From: UBA4312 sp002394635
Lineage (GTDB): Bacteria; Bacillota_I; Bacilli_A; Erysipelotrichales; Erysipelotrichaceae
Assembly: GCA_946539765.1 (NCBI GenBank)
Contig: CAMNHO010000011.1
Span: forward strand, 17,781 to 81,780
DNA: 64,000 nt
Reading direction: 5' to 3'
The position numbers and the translations under genes are program-made. Shown in pieces: positions 35,086 through 43,967 of this stretch. The notes beneath the pieces were generated by a model, which was given only the letters and a program-made list of their open reading frames with translations, did not search any database and was not told the DNA's origin. The stretch's first letter is position 1. Each line of letters starts with the position of its first letter.

Positions 35086-36433
35086 ATTCATCCTCCTTTG
35101 GTAAAGATCGGAAAAATCCGATCAAAAACGGAATCGTAACGATCGTTGTGATCACTTCCGCAAAGAATCGGGACATTTCCAGTCCCTGTAATCCCCATAT
35201 CATTGTCAGTATGACCAGTACCGGCAACAAAGCCAGTCCGCTACGCAAAGAAGCAAGAAATGTCGCAATCCGGCTTTTCCCGATGGATTGAAACAACATG
35301 TTTCCGAAGGCGGAACAAGGCATAACACACATACTAAGACACTGCCAGCGCAAGGCGGCTACACCAACCTCAATGACATTCGGGTCATCCCGAAACTGCC
35401 GGATGATCACCGGTGCAAAAAGATATCCGCAAAGACCGATGATGCTCAAAGCAATGGTTCCGGTTGTCAGCACAAAGAAAAAAGCAGAACGTACCCGTGA
35501 ATACTTCTTCGCACCATAGTTGAAAGCGCTGACCGGCTGTAAACCTTGGCCGATCCCAATGCACACACAAAACAGAAACATGATAACTTGATTGGCTACG
35601 GCCATACCGGCTATGGCAGCATCCCCATATGGTTTGGCACACGCATTGATTGCGATGGTTGAAATAGAATTCAATATCTGACGGACCATGGAAGGCATGC
35701 CGGTGGCAATGATATTCAGCAAGATCTGACTGTGTCTGGCTACATACTGCCAGCGGAATACACTCTGTGTTCGGCCCCGCAGGTATGGAATATACAGAAA
35801 AAGAACGCTGATATACTGACTGATCATCGTCGATATTCCAGCTCCTTCAATGCCCATATGACACCCCAGAATCAAAAACGCATCCCCAAATATATTCAAA
35901 ATTCCTCCGGAAGTCAAGCCGATCATCGCAAAAAATGCCTTGCCCTCATAGCGAAGGATATTATTCATCACGCAGGAAGAGGTCATAGCCGGCGCTGCCA
36001 GCAATATATAAAACGCATAGATCCGCGCATAAGGAAGAATGGTTTCGGTACTGCCTAGTAAGCGCATCAGTGGATCCATAAAGAGCATACCAGCTACGCA
36101 GATCCCTAAACCGGACACAACTGCATAAAACAAGCTTGTCGATGCGTATACCCTTGCCTTTTCTATTTCTTTGGCACCCAGCTGTCGGGAAATATGGCTA
36201 CCGGCTCCGTGACCATACATAAAGCCAAAAGCCTGCAAAATAGCCATGAGCCCGATGACCACGCCACAAGCTCCGGTTGCACTGGTTCCGATCGTCCCTA
36301 CAAAATAGGTATCGGCCATATTATAAAACATCGTTACCAGCATCGAAATGACTGTTGGAATTGCCAGGACTGTTACCAGTCTGGCAATCGGTGTTTCTGT
36401 CATCCGTTGATACTGTACATCTGCTTTCTCCAT
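35078..36433 (-). CDS. MATE family efflux transporter
   Basis: The 451-residue protein has 12 membrane segments and is of the MATE/DinF type: MTETPIARLVTVLAIPTV opens, FYNMADTYFVGTIGTSATG follows, and GLQPVSAFNYGAKKYSRVRSA is the second-half motif. I set the start at 36433, with TGGAGG upstream; an upstream in-frame TTG is less likely. It is the first of a two-gene unit with a flavin reductase. The substrate is unknown. Confidence 0.88.
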   Translation of the reverse strand: MEKADVQYQRMTETPIARLVTVLAIPTVISMLVTMFYNMADTYFVGTIGTSATGACGVVIGLMAILQAFGFMYGHGAGSHISRQLGAKEIEKARVYASTSLFYAVVSGLGICVAGMLFMDPLMRLLGSTETILPYARIYAFYILLAAPAMTSSCVMNNILRYEGKAFFAMIGLTSGGILNIFGDAFLILGCHMGIEGAGISTMISQYISVLFLYIPYLRGRTQSVFRWQYVARHSQILLNIIATGMPSMVRQILNSISTIAINACAKPYGDAAIAGMAVANQVIMFLFCVCIGIGQGLQPVSAFNYGAKKYSRVRSAFFFVLTTGTIALSIIGLCGYLFAPVIIRQFRDDPNVIEVGVAALRWQCLSMCVMPCSAFGNMLFQSIGKSRIATFLASLRSGLALLPVLVILTMIWGLQGLEMSRFFAEVITTIVTIPFLIGFFRSLPKEDEYA

Positions 36434-36444
36434 ACTTGCCTCCA

Positions 36445-36471
36445 AAAAAGAAAAGAAGACTCAAGTCTTCT
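36445..36471 (-). terminator. terminator after the DUF349 gene
   Basis: AGAAGACT-tg-AGTCTTCT followed by TTCTTTTTT on the minus strand begins at the stop codon of the DUF349 gene. Confidence 0.82.
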
Positions 36472-37631
36472 TATTCTGCTAATTTTTCATCAATGTCTTT
36501 GATTTCAGCTTCCAATTGAGCAATGAAATCTTGTTTTTCTTCAATTTCTCTAGCGATTTCCTCTCGATTGGATTCACTGACAAGACCATTCATATCATCC
36601 GTCAGACGTTCAATCTGACGTTTCTGATTGTTGATCTGTTCCTGTTTCCGGACTTTCGCATCTTTCATACGACCTTCCCACTGCACATGCTTCTGGTCAT
36701 TAAAGGCACGTAATCCATCAAAGTACGTATCCATTGCCTGGCGGAATTCCGGCCAGATCTGATTTTCCTTTTCACGGCCACAGGATCCGATTTCTTTCCA
36801 CTGATTGCTCAGATTTTTCATTGCCTGCGTGTTTTCACGTGTAAATGAATTGGTTTCCACCATCAGCTTTGCCTGTTCAATCAATTCCTTCTTCTTTTCG
36901 AAATTTTCCTGCTGACGTGCATGAAGCTCATCATAGTAAGCGTTTCGACGATCAAAGAATACCTGACGCGCTGCACAGAAATCCTGCCATAACGCATCTT
37001 CATATTCGCGGCCTGCATTACCGGCCTTTTTCCATTCTTCCATCAGTCCACGATACTTTTCACTGGTTTCTTTCCATTGCTCAGAATCTTGTAATTCCTT
37101 GGCTTTTTCAATCAGTTCCTGTTTGATTCCACGAACTTCCGCAAATTTTTCATTCATCTTTTCCCAGTGCTCATGCTTCCGGTCATAGAATGTCTGCCGG
37201 GCACCGTTAAAACGCTCCCACAAGGAATCATCGGTTTCCCGACCTGCAGGACCCACCTTTTTCCACTGGTTCATCAGTTCCGTCATCTTCTTTGTGGCAA
37301 CCTGCCATTGTTCGGATTGAGAAACTTCTTCAGCTTCCTTGATCAGAGCACTTTTCAGTTCTTCATTTTTCTGGAAGATTGCAGTTCTTTTTGCATATAA
37401 CGCATCGATCAGTTTTTCAAACTCATCACGAAGCGTTTCTTCATATGCTGACTCCGAGTAACGGATACGACGCCAGCGTCTTTTTAAATCATTAATAACT
37501 CGCTGCGTTTCGTTCCAATCTTCCGAATCCTGAATATTCTTTGCTTCTTCAATTAGTTCTTCTTTTTGCTTAATATCCGCATCCATATCATCGACTGCTT
37601 CATAGAAGTCATCGTTGTAATCTTGTGACAT
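36471..37631 (-). CDS. DUF349 repeat coiled-coil protein
   Basis: This highly charged 386-residue protein is made of about four DUF349-type helical repeats of roughly 73 residues (about 25-95, 96-168, 169-242, 243-314). Each has the pattern LIEKAKELQDSEQW...W(K/R)K.G.AGRE..D.LW..F..A...F...R. A final coiled coil (about 315-386) follows. There is no signal peptide or membrane segment, so it is cytoplasmic. The function of DUF349 proteins is unknown. It is monocistronic, with GGGG at the ribosome site and its own terminator. Confidence 0.8.
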   Translation of the reverse strand: MSQDYNDDFYEAVDDMDADIKQKEELIEEAKNIQDSEDWNETQRVINDLKRRWRRIRYSESAYEETLRDEFEKLIDALYAKRTAIFQKNEELKSALIKEAEEVSQSEQWQVATKKMTELMNQWKKVGPAGRETDDSLWERFNGARQTFYDRKHEHWEKMNEKFAEVRGIKQELIEKAKELQDSEQWKETSEKYRGLMEEWKKAGNAGREYEDALWQDFCAARQVFFDRRNAYYDELHARQQENFEKKKELIEQAKLMVETNSFTRENTQAMKNLSNQWKEIGSCGREKENQIWPEFRQAMDTYFDGLRAFNDQKHVQWEGRMKDAKVRKQEQINNQKRQIERLTDDMNGLVSESNREEIAREIEEKQDFIAQLEAEIKDIDEKLAE

Positions 37632-37856
37632 AATACATTCCCCCTGCTACAAAAAATCTATACAACTATTTTACAACACACTTCAAATTAATTAAACACA
37701 AATTCAATATTTTCCCAATGAAATTTCAAGTTTTTTCTCTTTTTTCTATATCATGTTTAGATAATTTCTATATTCATTCTCAATGATATGAAAGAATTAT
37801 CACAAAGGAGTACTTAACTATGTTATAATCACTCTATTGAAAATCAGGGTGAAAGT

Positions 37857-38735
37857 ATGAAAAAGGGAGAATTATTTCATTTATTATTACTGGTAATGAC
37901 CGCTTTGATCTGGGGGATGGCCTTTGTTGCCCAGTCCTTAGGGGCTGACCATTTAGGACCCATCACATTTCTGACCGCACGAAGCTGGCTGGGAGTCGCC
38001 GTATTAACTCCTTTGATGATGCGGACCTATCGACAAGAATCCATCACAAAAGAACAGATGCTCTATCTTCTCAAAGGAGGATGCACCTGTGGGTTCTTCC
38101 TGTTTACCGGCAGTCTTCTGCAGCAGATGGGCATCGCTTATACAACCACAGCCAATGCCGGGTTTATCACTGCTTTGTATATGATCATCGTTCCCATCAT
38201 TTATGGCTTGAGCGGAAAGAAGATCCCTTTACAGATATGGGCCTCTGTTTTGATCAGTGTATTCGGATTATACCTGTTATGTATCCGCGGTTCCTTTCAG
38301 ATCAATCCCGGCGATGCGCTGACTTTGGCCTGTGCCTTTATGTTTGCCGGACAGATCCTGTCCATCAATCATTTTGTCAAGGATTGCCAACCCATCTTAT
38401 TATCCGGTTTACAATTTCTGTTCTGTGCCGTAGTCGGCACCTTCCTGCAGTTTCTGGAGCCCAAATCACTGGCTGATTTCCAGGCAGCCTTGCTGCCGTT
38501 GTTGTATGCCGGGATTTTCTCCACAGGCATTGCCTATACATTGCAGATCATCGCACAGAAGAATGTAAATCCAACAGTCGCCAGTCTGGTCATGTGTCTG
38601 GAAAGTGTCTTCAGCGCCCTGGGTGGATGGCTCTTATTGGATCAGGTACTATCACCCGTCGAATTATTTGGCTGTGCTCTGATGTTTATTGCCGTATTGA
38701 TTTCACAACTTCCCGTAAAAACAACGCAGGTATAA
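37857..38735 (+). CDS. EamA/DMT family transporter
   Basis: The 292-residue protein has ten membrane segments in two EamA repeats, with the family openings LLLVMTALIWGMAFVAQSLG and PLLYAGIFSTGIAYTLQIIAQK. GFITALYMIIVPIIYGL and CLESVFSALGGWLLLDQ are the repeat ends. Members export small metabolites such as amino acids. An extended -10 (TGTTATAAT, about 37822-37830) and a GGGTGAAAG site precede it. The 225-bp gap upstream (37632-37856) holds this promoter and the divergent DUF349 promoter region, and nothing else that I can see. Confidence 0.87.
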   Translation: MKKGELFHLLLLVMTALIWGMAFVAQSLGADHLGPITFLTARSWLGVAVLTPLMMRTYRQESITKEQMLYLLKGGCTCGFFLFTGSLLQQMGIAYTTTANAGFITALYMIIVPIIYGLSGKKIPLQIWASVLISVFGLYLLCIRGSFQINPGDALTLACAFMFAGQILSINHFVKDCQPILLSGLQFLFCAVVGTFLQFLEPKSLADFQAALLPLLYAGIFSTGIAYTLQIIAQKNVNPTVASLVMCLESVFSALGGWLLLDQVLSPVELFGCALMFIAVLISQLPVKTTQV

Positions 38736-38755
38736 AACCTGCGTTCTCTTATTTT
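38721..38755. terminator. bidirectional terminator
   Basis: AACGCAGG-tataaaa-CCTGCGTT with CTCTTATTTT downstream lies between the convergent EamA and lipoprotein genes. Confidence 0.8.
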
Positions 38756-39537
38756 GCCTTTACATCCAAGGTGAAGCGCAATTCCTCATACGTATCCTGT
38801 GTCCAGCCTTCCGCAATGATCTGGAAATCCTTTTCAGCATCCAGCACCGGGAAAACCAGAATCCCTTCCGTAGATACCCCGCTGACAATTTCATAAGGTA
38901 GCTCCGGATATTTTCCGTCGTAGCGTGACATAGAACTGTCATCCTGCTCGATTTGTTTTCCATCCTGTAAAATCTTAATATCATAATTGCTTAAATCAAA
39001 ATCCGCAGAACTGTCATTTTTTACCGTCATGTAGACCCGGGTTTCTTTTTCCGCAAACTCTACCTTTTCCACAGATACGGTAACACCACTTTGTTCCTGG
39101 GAGATTTTAGGCTCTAAAGCCGTTTTGGTCGGCACCACAATATCGATATAAGAAGATTTTTCCATCTTGGCATTACCAATCTGCAATACGCTGACCTGGC
39201 CTCCAAACGCATTGGTTCCTTCTGCGACCCCGTCAATTCGGCCATCCACCTTCACATAGTCATCCGTCTGAAACTCATCACTTGGCGCAATCACATAGAA
39301 ATCATTCTCACTATTCACCGGATCCTGCCAGATCTGATACCCGTCACCGCTCTTATTGAAGATTTTTCCCGAGAGCTTGATGTACTTTCCTTTGTAGGCA
39401 TTCGGGTCTTTGAACACCGAAGGGATCTCATCTCTTGTAACATACGATTTCTCCTGGGAAGAGGAACCGGAGCCTCCACACGCAATAAGACCAAAAATCA
39501 TGCATACACTGATGAATACTTTCCATAACTTTTTCAT
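38749..39537 (-). CDS. surface lipoprotein with OB-fold-like and DUF4352/5067-like regions
   Basis: The 262-residue protein starts with a lipoprotein signal peptide (lipobox LIAC, Cys20) and a Gly/Ser linker. Residues about 32-125 (AYKGKYIKLSGKIFNKSGDGY, DDYVKVDGRIDG) resemble an OB-fold module of small lipoproteins. Residues about 145-262 (TRVYMTVKNDSSADFDLSNYDIKIL) resemble immunoglobulin-like DUF4352/5067 domains. It is expected on the outer face of the membrane. Function is unknown. It stands alone beside the decayed bacteriocin locus. Confidence 0.75.
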   Translation of the reverse strand: MKKLWKVFISVCMIFGLIACGGSGSSSQEKSYVTRDEIPSVFKDPNAYKGKYIKLSGKIFNKSGDGYQIWQDPVNSENDFYVIAPSDEFQTDDYVKVDGRIDGVAEGTNAFGGQVSVLQIGNAKMEKSSYIDIVVPTKTALEPKISQEQSGVTVSVEKVEFAEKETRVYMTVKNDSSADFDLSNYDIKILQDGKQIEQDDSSMSRYDGKYPELPYEIVSGVSTEGILVFPVLDAEKDFQIIAEGWTQDTYEELRFTLDVKAK

Positions 39538-39942
39538 AACTATCTACCTTTCTGTTTCTACTACTATATGTATCACCTTAATTGACAATATCCATGTCAG
39601 AAATATATTTTCTATCTTTTGGGTAGTTGTTACGTACAATAGATAAAGGTGTTTCAACTTTTTATTTCGTTATGTCTTCCCCTGTCAATCAATTCCTAGA
39701 GAGATTCGATGCTTAGGATACCGCTGCAATTACACTGAATGACACTTATAAAGGTATGCCTATTTTTGATTTCTTTTAGGTCTAATTGTATTCATTTTGG
39801 GTATTAAAAAAAACAGATATATGCTATTTAATAAGTATATTTTATACATTTATTAATCTCTATAATGCCCCTATCGAAAGTTTGCACCTATAATCTATAC
39901 ATCATGAATGATTCTTAAGCACGAAAAGAAAAAGAGGTAAAA
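39538..39942. other. A+T-rich gap with a possible gene remnant
   Basis: This 405-bp stretch has no intact gene. It holds the promoter side of the lipoprotein gene. On the plus strand at about 39726-39800, the frame AITLNDTYKGMPIFDFF runs to a stop and then continues one frame over as LGLIVFILGIKKN. This looks like a scrap of a membrane protein. Base composition is more A+T rich than flanking genes, consistent with decayed or acquired DNA. Confidence 0.45.
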
Positions 39943-40192
39943 ATGAAAAAAGTATATGGTGTTCTATCGATTTTAATGCTGCTGTCACGTATCCAAGCGT
40001 AGGAGGTGTTTGGAGTTACGGTGTAGGTCCTTAGGATCTTACTCTGAATACATGCACCCAACACGATATCACTCTTCTACTGTAGTTGCATCGAATGGAG
40101 TGGGAGATAAAAAATTTGCTCCAGCTGGCATGTGGTCACAAGCTCGAGTTTTATATTATAGTGGATGCTCATTTTATTATGCCATTGAATAG
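39943..40192 (+). pseudogene. lactococcin 972-family bacteriocin precursor, frameshifted
   Basis: Three frames in order spell a lactococcin 972-like precursor. MKKVYGVLSILM starts at 39943 behind AAAGAGG and stops at 40000. Frame +3 from 39978 gives AAVTYPSVGGVWSYGVGP and stops at 40032. The third frame from about 40034 gives GSYSEYMHPTRYHSSTVV and then APAGMWSQA. SYPSVGG(V/T)W.YGV near the mature N-terminus, H.S..V and AG.WS.A near the end are family features. At least two frameshifts and probably a loss inside the signal peptide make it inactive. Intact members act on cell-wall (lipid II) and are secreted. Confidence 0.72.
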
Positions 40193-40496
40193 CTGTCTTC
40201 TTGTAATTCTAATGAGCTTTTTAATTTCTTACTATCTGACCTATATTCTTTTTCATATTGAAAAGAAGATCCTTTTTATCAAAAAGCTGATGGGCTACCG
40301 TTGGATGGAACGCTACGAGCATGTGCTGACATGGATGGTTCTGGTTTACTTGTTACTGCTCATGCGCACAGGCGGCCTGGCTTCAGCTTCTTTGTATATC
40401 TGCATTGTTGCTGCCGATCTCTTAATATGGATCCTCTGGATGATACGATATGAAAACCGGCAATTAAGCCTTCAACTGAAAGGAGAACAGATATGA
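40137..40496 (+). pseudogene. C-terminal remnant of a DUF1430 bacteriocin-associated membrane protein
   Basis: The frame ending at 40496 encodes about 115 residues: LVILMSFLISYYLTYILFHIEKK, FIKKLMGYRWMERYEH, then two more membrane segments. The last part of DUF1430 proteins looks like this; those proteins are normally near 650-700 residues and sit between a lactococcin 972-type gene and its ABC ATPase. Almost all of the N-terminal part is missing, and the fragment fuses directly onto the bacteriocin remnant. Its stop overlaps the ABC ATPase start (ATGA), so the original coupling is kept. Confidence 0.65.
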
Positions 40497-41131
40497 ACGC
40501 AATCGAATTGACACACTATTCCAAATCCTATGGAAATCATGTGATCTTTAAAGACTTTTCCTTCACTGTGCAAGCCAATGAAATGGTTGCAGTGACCGGA
40601 GAAAGCGGGATTGGAAAAAGCACTCTGTTAAACTCTCTGGGCCTGATTGAAAACTTTGATGAAGGACAATATTTCTTGTTTGGAAGTCCGGCTCCAAGAT
40701 GCAACACAAGAGAAGCCAATCGGATCATTCGAGAAAAAATTTCCTATCTTTTCCAAAACTTCGCATTGGTGGATCACTATTCAGTCAATGAGAATCTGAT
40801 GATGGCATTAAAATACACAAAAATGTCCGATCAGGAAAAATACGATCGTATCCATGAAGCCCTTTCACAGATTTCCTTGCAGGAATTTATCGATAAAAAA
40901 GTATTCACACTGTCCGGAGGCCAGCAGCAAAAAATTGCACTGATCCGGGCTTCTTTAAAACCCTCGGAATTGTTATTAGCGGATGAACCGACCGGTTCCC
41001 TTGACGAAAAGAACAGAGAGATCATTCTAAAACAGCTGCATGTACTCCATGCTCTCGGCAAAACGATCATTCTCGTTACCCACGATCCCTATGTCGCAGA
41101 CAGCTGTCAACGAAAGGTCGTTATCAAATAA
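40493..41131 (+). CDS. ABC transporter ATPase of the lactococcin 972-type locus
   Basis: The 212-residue nucleotide-binding protein is intact. Walker A is GESGIGKST, the Q-loop lies in YLFQNFALVD, the signature is LSGGQQQKIAL, Walker B is LLLADEPTGSLD and the switch His is in LVTHDP. It is closest in type to the MacB-like ATPases encoded with DUF1430 proteins, which serve in immunity to or export of lactococcin 972-type bacteriocins. With its membrane partner truncated, it is probably orphaned. AAAGGAGAA precedes the start. Confidence 0.88.
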   Translation: MNAIELTHYSKSYGNHVIFKDFSFTVQANEMVAVTGESGIGKSTLLNSLGLIENFDEGQYFLFGSPAPRCNTREANRIIREKISYLFQNFALVDHYSVNENLMMALKYTKMSDQEKYDRIHEALSQISLQEFIDKKVFTLSGGQQQKIALIRASLKPSELLLADEPTGSLDEKNREIILKQLHVLHALGKTIILVTHDPYVADSCQRKVVIK

Positions 41132-41165
41132 ACCGGGGAGCGACGGGCTCCCCGGTTGTTTTATT
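41131..41165. terminator. strong terminator after the ABC ATPase gene
   Basis: AACCGGGGAGC and GCTCCCCGGTT form an 11-bp G+C-rich stem followed by GTTTTATTTT. It starts at the stop codon and lies between convergent genes. Confidence 0.92.
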
Positions 41166-42525
41166 TTCCATACAGGTGTCTGGCTACATAGACACCGCTG
41201 GCACTGGCATGCGACAAAGAATGGGTCACGCCGGAACAATCTCCGATCACAAACAAATTTTTGTGGCATGTTTCCAGATTCGAATCCACTTTTACCTGCA
41301 TATTGTAGAATTTGACTTCCACACCATAAAGCAGGGTATCATCGTTGGCTGTTCCCGGACAAACCTCATCCAGGGCATAGATCATTTCGATGATATCATC
41401 GAGCTGTCGTTTCGGAATCACCAAGGACAGATCCCCCGGTGTTGCCTTTAAGGTCGGTGTCGTAAAGCCTCCCTGGATACGATGTGGCGTGGAGCGCTGT
41501 CCGCGGATCAGATCCCCAAAGCGCTGGACAATGACCCCGCCCCCTAACATATTGGATAAACGGGCAATGCTTTCACCATACTGGTTGCTCTGACGGAATG
41601 GCTCGGTAAACCGGCTGGAAACCAATAAGGCAAAATTGGTATTCTCGGTATAGCGTGAAGGATCTTCGTAACTGTGGCCGTTGACCGTTACGATCCCGTT
41701 GGTGTTCTCATTGACTACAACACCATGCGGATTCATACAGAAAGTCCGAACTTTATCCTGGTATTTTTTCGACCGGTAGACAATCTTGGATTCATATAGA
41801 GAATCGGTCAGTTCACTGAAAATCTCTGCATTCAATTCCACCCGGACGCCAATATCTACACGGTTGCTTTCGGTTTCAATATCCAAGGAGGAACAGATTT
41901 TCTCCATCCAGCTTGACCCGGAACGTCCGGTAGAAATGACACAGACCTTACCGGTAAAGATTTGGTCTTTACAACGGATCGTGTAGCCATCATCTTTATG
42001 CTCTACTGTATCAATATGCGTATAGAAATGAAGATCCACTTTTTCCTTAAGTACATTATAGAGATTCTCCAGCACCTTATAGTTGATATCTGTACCCAAA
42101 TGTCGCACACTGGCCTTTAACAAATGCAGGTTATGCTGTAAACATTTCTTGGCGATGGACGGATCTGTATTCACATAGAGCTTTGTGTCCTTGCCACCAT
42201 ATCGGCAATTGATGGTATCTACATATTCCATCAGTTCAATGGCTTCTTTCTCACCAATGTATTCATACAGATTTCCTCCGAATTCATTGGTAATATTGTA
42301 TTTCCCATCACTGAAGGCACCAGCTCCGCCAAATCCGTTCATGATGGAACATGTTTTACAATGGATGCAAGACTTGATCTTTTTTCCATCAATCGGACAT
42401 TTTCTTTTTTCCAAAGGGCTGCCAGTTTCAAAGACTCCGATCTTCAGATCCGGATTTAACCGAATTGCTTCATAGGCCGTAAAGATTCCTCCCGGACCAG
42501 CCCCGACAATCATTAAATCATACAT
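41161..42525 (-). CDS. FAD-dependent dehydrogenase (COG2509-like)
   Basis: The 454-residue protein has MYDLMIVGAGPGGIFTAYEA as an N-terminal Rossmann FAD motif. A cysteine-rich segment (KRKCPIDGKKIKSCIHCKTCSIMNGF is the region at about 42-67; Cys residues in CPID, CIHC and KTC) follows, with VISTGRSGSSWM, and GDCSGVTHSLSHASASG at the C-terminus. It resembles the large FAD-dependent dehydrogenases of unclear substrate. I chose the ATG at 42525, with AGGTGAT upstream; an in-frame GTG three codons earlier is within that site. It lies downstream of a glycosyltransferase on the same strand, with a 44-bp gap. Confidence 0.82.
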   Translation of the reverse strand: MYDLMIVGAGPGGIFTAYEAIRLNPDLKIGVFETGSPLEKRKCPIDGKKIKSCIHCKTCSIMNGFGGAGAFSDGKYNITNEFGGNLYEYIGEKEAIELMEYVDTINCRYGGKDTKLYVNTDPSIAKKCLQHNLHLLKASVRHLGTDINYKVLENLYNVLKEKVDLHFYTHIDTVEHKDDGYTIRCKDQIFTGKVCVISTGRSGSSWMEKICSSLDIETESNRVDIGVRVELNAEIFSELTDSLYESKIVYRSKKYQDKVRTFCMNPHGVVVNENTNGIVTVNGHSYEDPSRYTENTNFALLVSSRFTEPFRQSNQYGESIARLSNMLGGGVIVQRFGDLIRGQRSTPHRIQGGFTTPTLKATPGDLSLVIPKRQLDDIIEMIYALDEVCPGTANDDTLLYGVEVKFYNMQVKVDSNLETCHKNLFVIGDCSGVTHSLSHASASGVYVARHLYGK

Positions 42526-42569
42526 AGTTATCACCTGATTCTAGTATACCGTAATTCATTAAGTTTTTA

Positions 42570-43967
42570 TTAATATTTTGTATCATCGTATTCCCATGTA
42601 TGCATCGCATTCTGGGTAATCTGTTTACGGATGGATTCCTTCCATTTCTCTCTTTCTTGTTCTGACTGGGCTATATTATCCATCATCCCAATCGCATTCT
42701 TAAAGTCCAGTAATAATTCTTTACGGGCCATACGCAACAAATTCTGATCCTGCATACGTTTGGCGGTCATCGTTGTCAGAATGGTGCCCGGATTGATCTT
42801 CTTTTCCTTCGGCCCTTTTTCCAATACCATCTGATAGCGTTGATAGGCCAGATCAACGGCATCCTCCCAGGACAAATAGATTTCATCCATCGCATATTGT
42901 CCTACCCTTTGCAGCACGTCCGGATCGGCATTGATTTTTTCCAACAAAGCAGCCATAGACTGCGCGTTTTCTTCAATCAGAAATCCATTATGGCCATCGA
43001 TAATGCCTTCCGCCGCACACGAGCCTTGGATCAATACACTGGCCAAGCCACAAGCCGCTGCTTCCCTGACCACTAAACCATTGGTGTCGAAGGTGGATGG
43101 AAACAAAAACAAATCTGCCCGGGTATTCCATGCACGCAGTTGTTGTCGGTCATACACAGGTCCGATGAGAATGCATTTTGAAGTCAGACCCAAAGCCTGA
43201 ATTCGTTCTTGTAACCAACATTCATCTGGGCCTTTTCCGATAAAGACCATACGGAAATCGATGTGCTGCTCCTGCAATATCTTCAGCGCATCCAGGATGA
43301 TCGGCAACCCTTTATACGTCATGATCCGTCCGACAAACAAAAAGACAGGTGTCCCTTGTGGCAGATCATATCCATCGGTCACCTTTTTCACCGTTTCAGT
43401 ATCCACTTTTCCCTTTTCAAAATCCACACCGTTCGGCATCACATGATAGTCTCCTTGAAAGCCCAGCTCCCGCAGATTTTCCCCGGCTCCCTGACTGACA
43501 ACCCATATATCATCACATGCCTCGATATTGGAGACCATGGTTTGAATAGCTTCCTTGATGGCAGGCTTGAAGCGAAGGACCCGTTTGATGTCAATATCGT
43601 ATTTTGTATGATATGTAAAGATGACCGGTGCGCCGGTTTGTTCTCTTATAATACGAGCAATCATCGTCGAAACCACCGGACAATGCGTGTGGATGATATC
43701 GGGCATGAAAGCTGTCATCTTGGAGATAGCTTTTTCATCCAAAGGATCTCCGGTCCGATATCCACTGGCTAGCTTTGTGGTATTCAGGCTACGATAAGGG
43801 ACCACCGTAAAAGGATAGCTTTCATATTTTGCCCGAGGATATCGTGGTGTCCCTACCAGTACATCGGCTTTCTGATCGGCTGTCAGATGTGTAGCATAAT
43901 TCATGACCACATTGCCTACACCATCGATCATCGGTGCAAAGGCATCATTCAACAAGCACACTTTCAT
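42570..43967 (-). CDS. GT4-family glycosyltransferase
   Basis: The 465-residue GT-B glycosyltransferase has MKVCLLNDAFAPMIDGVGNV at the N-terminus, GRIMTYKGLPIILDAL in the donor domain and FDTNGLVVREAAACGLASV, the EX7E-type nucleotide sugar motif. The N-terminal pattern DGV.N.V..YA.HL is like enzymes that glycosylate diacylglycerol in Firmicutes, but mannosyl or other glucosyl transferases look similar. The C-terminal ~80 residues are a charged helical extension. The start at 43967 has GGAGGATCC upstream and overlaps the hydrolase gene by 4 bp. Membrane-surface glycolipid synthesis is a reasonable guess. Confidence 0.82.
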   Translation of the reverse strand: MKVCLLNDAFAPMIDGVGNVVMNYATHLTADQKADVLVGTPRYPRAKYESYPFTVVPYRSLNTTKLASGYRTGDPLDEKAISKMTAFMPDIIHTHCPVVSTMIARIIREQTGAPVIFTYHTKYDIDIKRVLRFKPAIKEAIQTMVSNIEACDDIWVVSQGAGENLRELGFQGDYHVMPNGVDFEKGKVDTETVKKVTDGYDLPQGTPVFLFVGRIMTYKGLPIILDALKILQEQHIDFRMVFIGKGPDECWLQERIQALGLTSKCILIGPVYDRQQLRAWNTRADLFLFPSTFDTNGLVVREAAACGLASVLIQGSCAAEGIIDGHNGFLIEENAQSMAALLEKINADPDVLQRVGQYAMDEIYLSWEDAVDLAYQRYQMVLEKGPKEKKINPGTILTTMTAKRMQDQNLLRMARKELLLDFKNAIGMMDNIAQSEQEREKWKESIRKQITQNAMHTWEYDDTKY

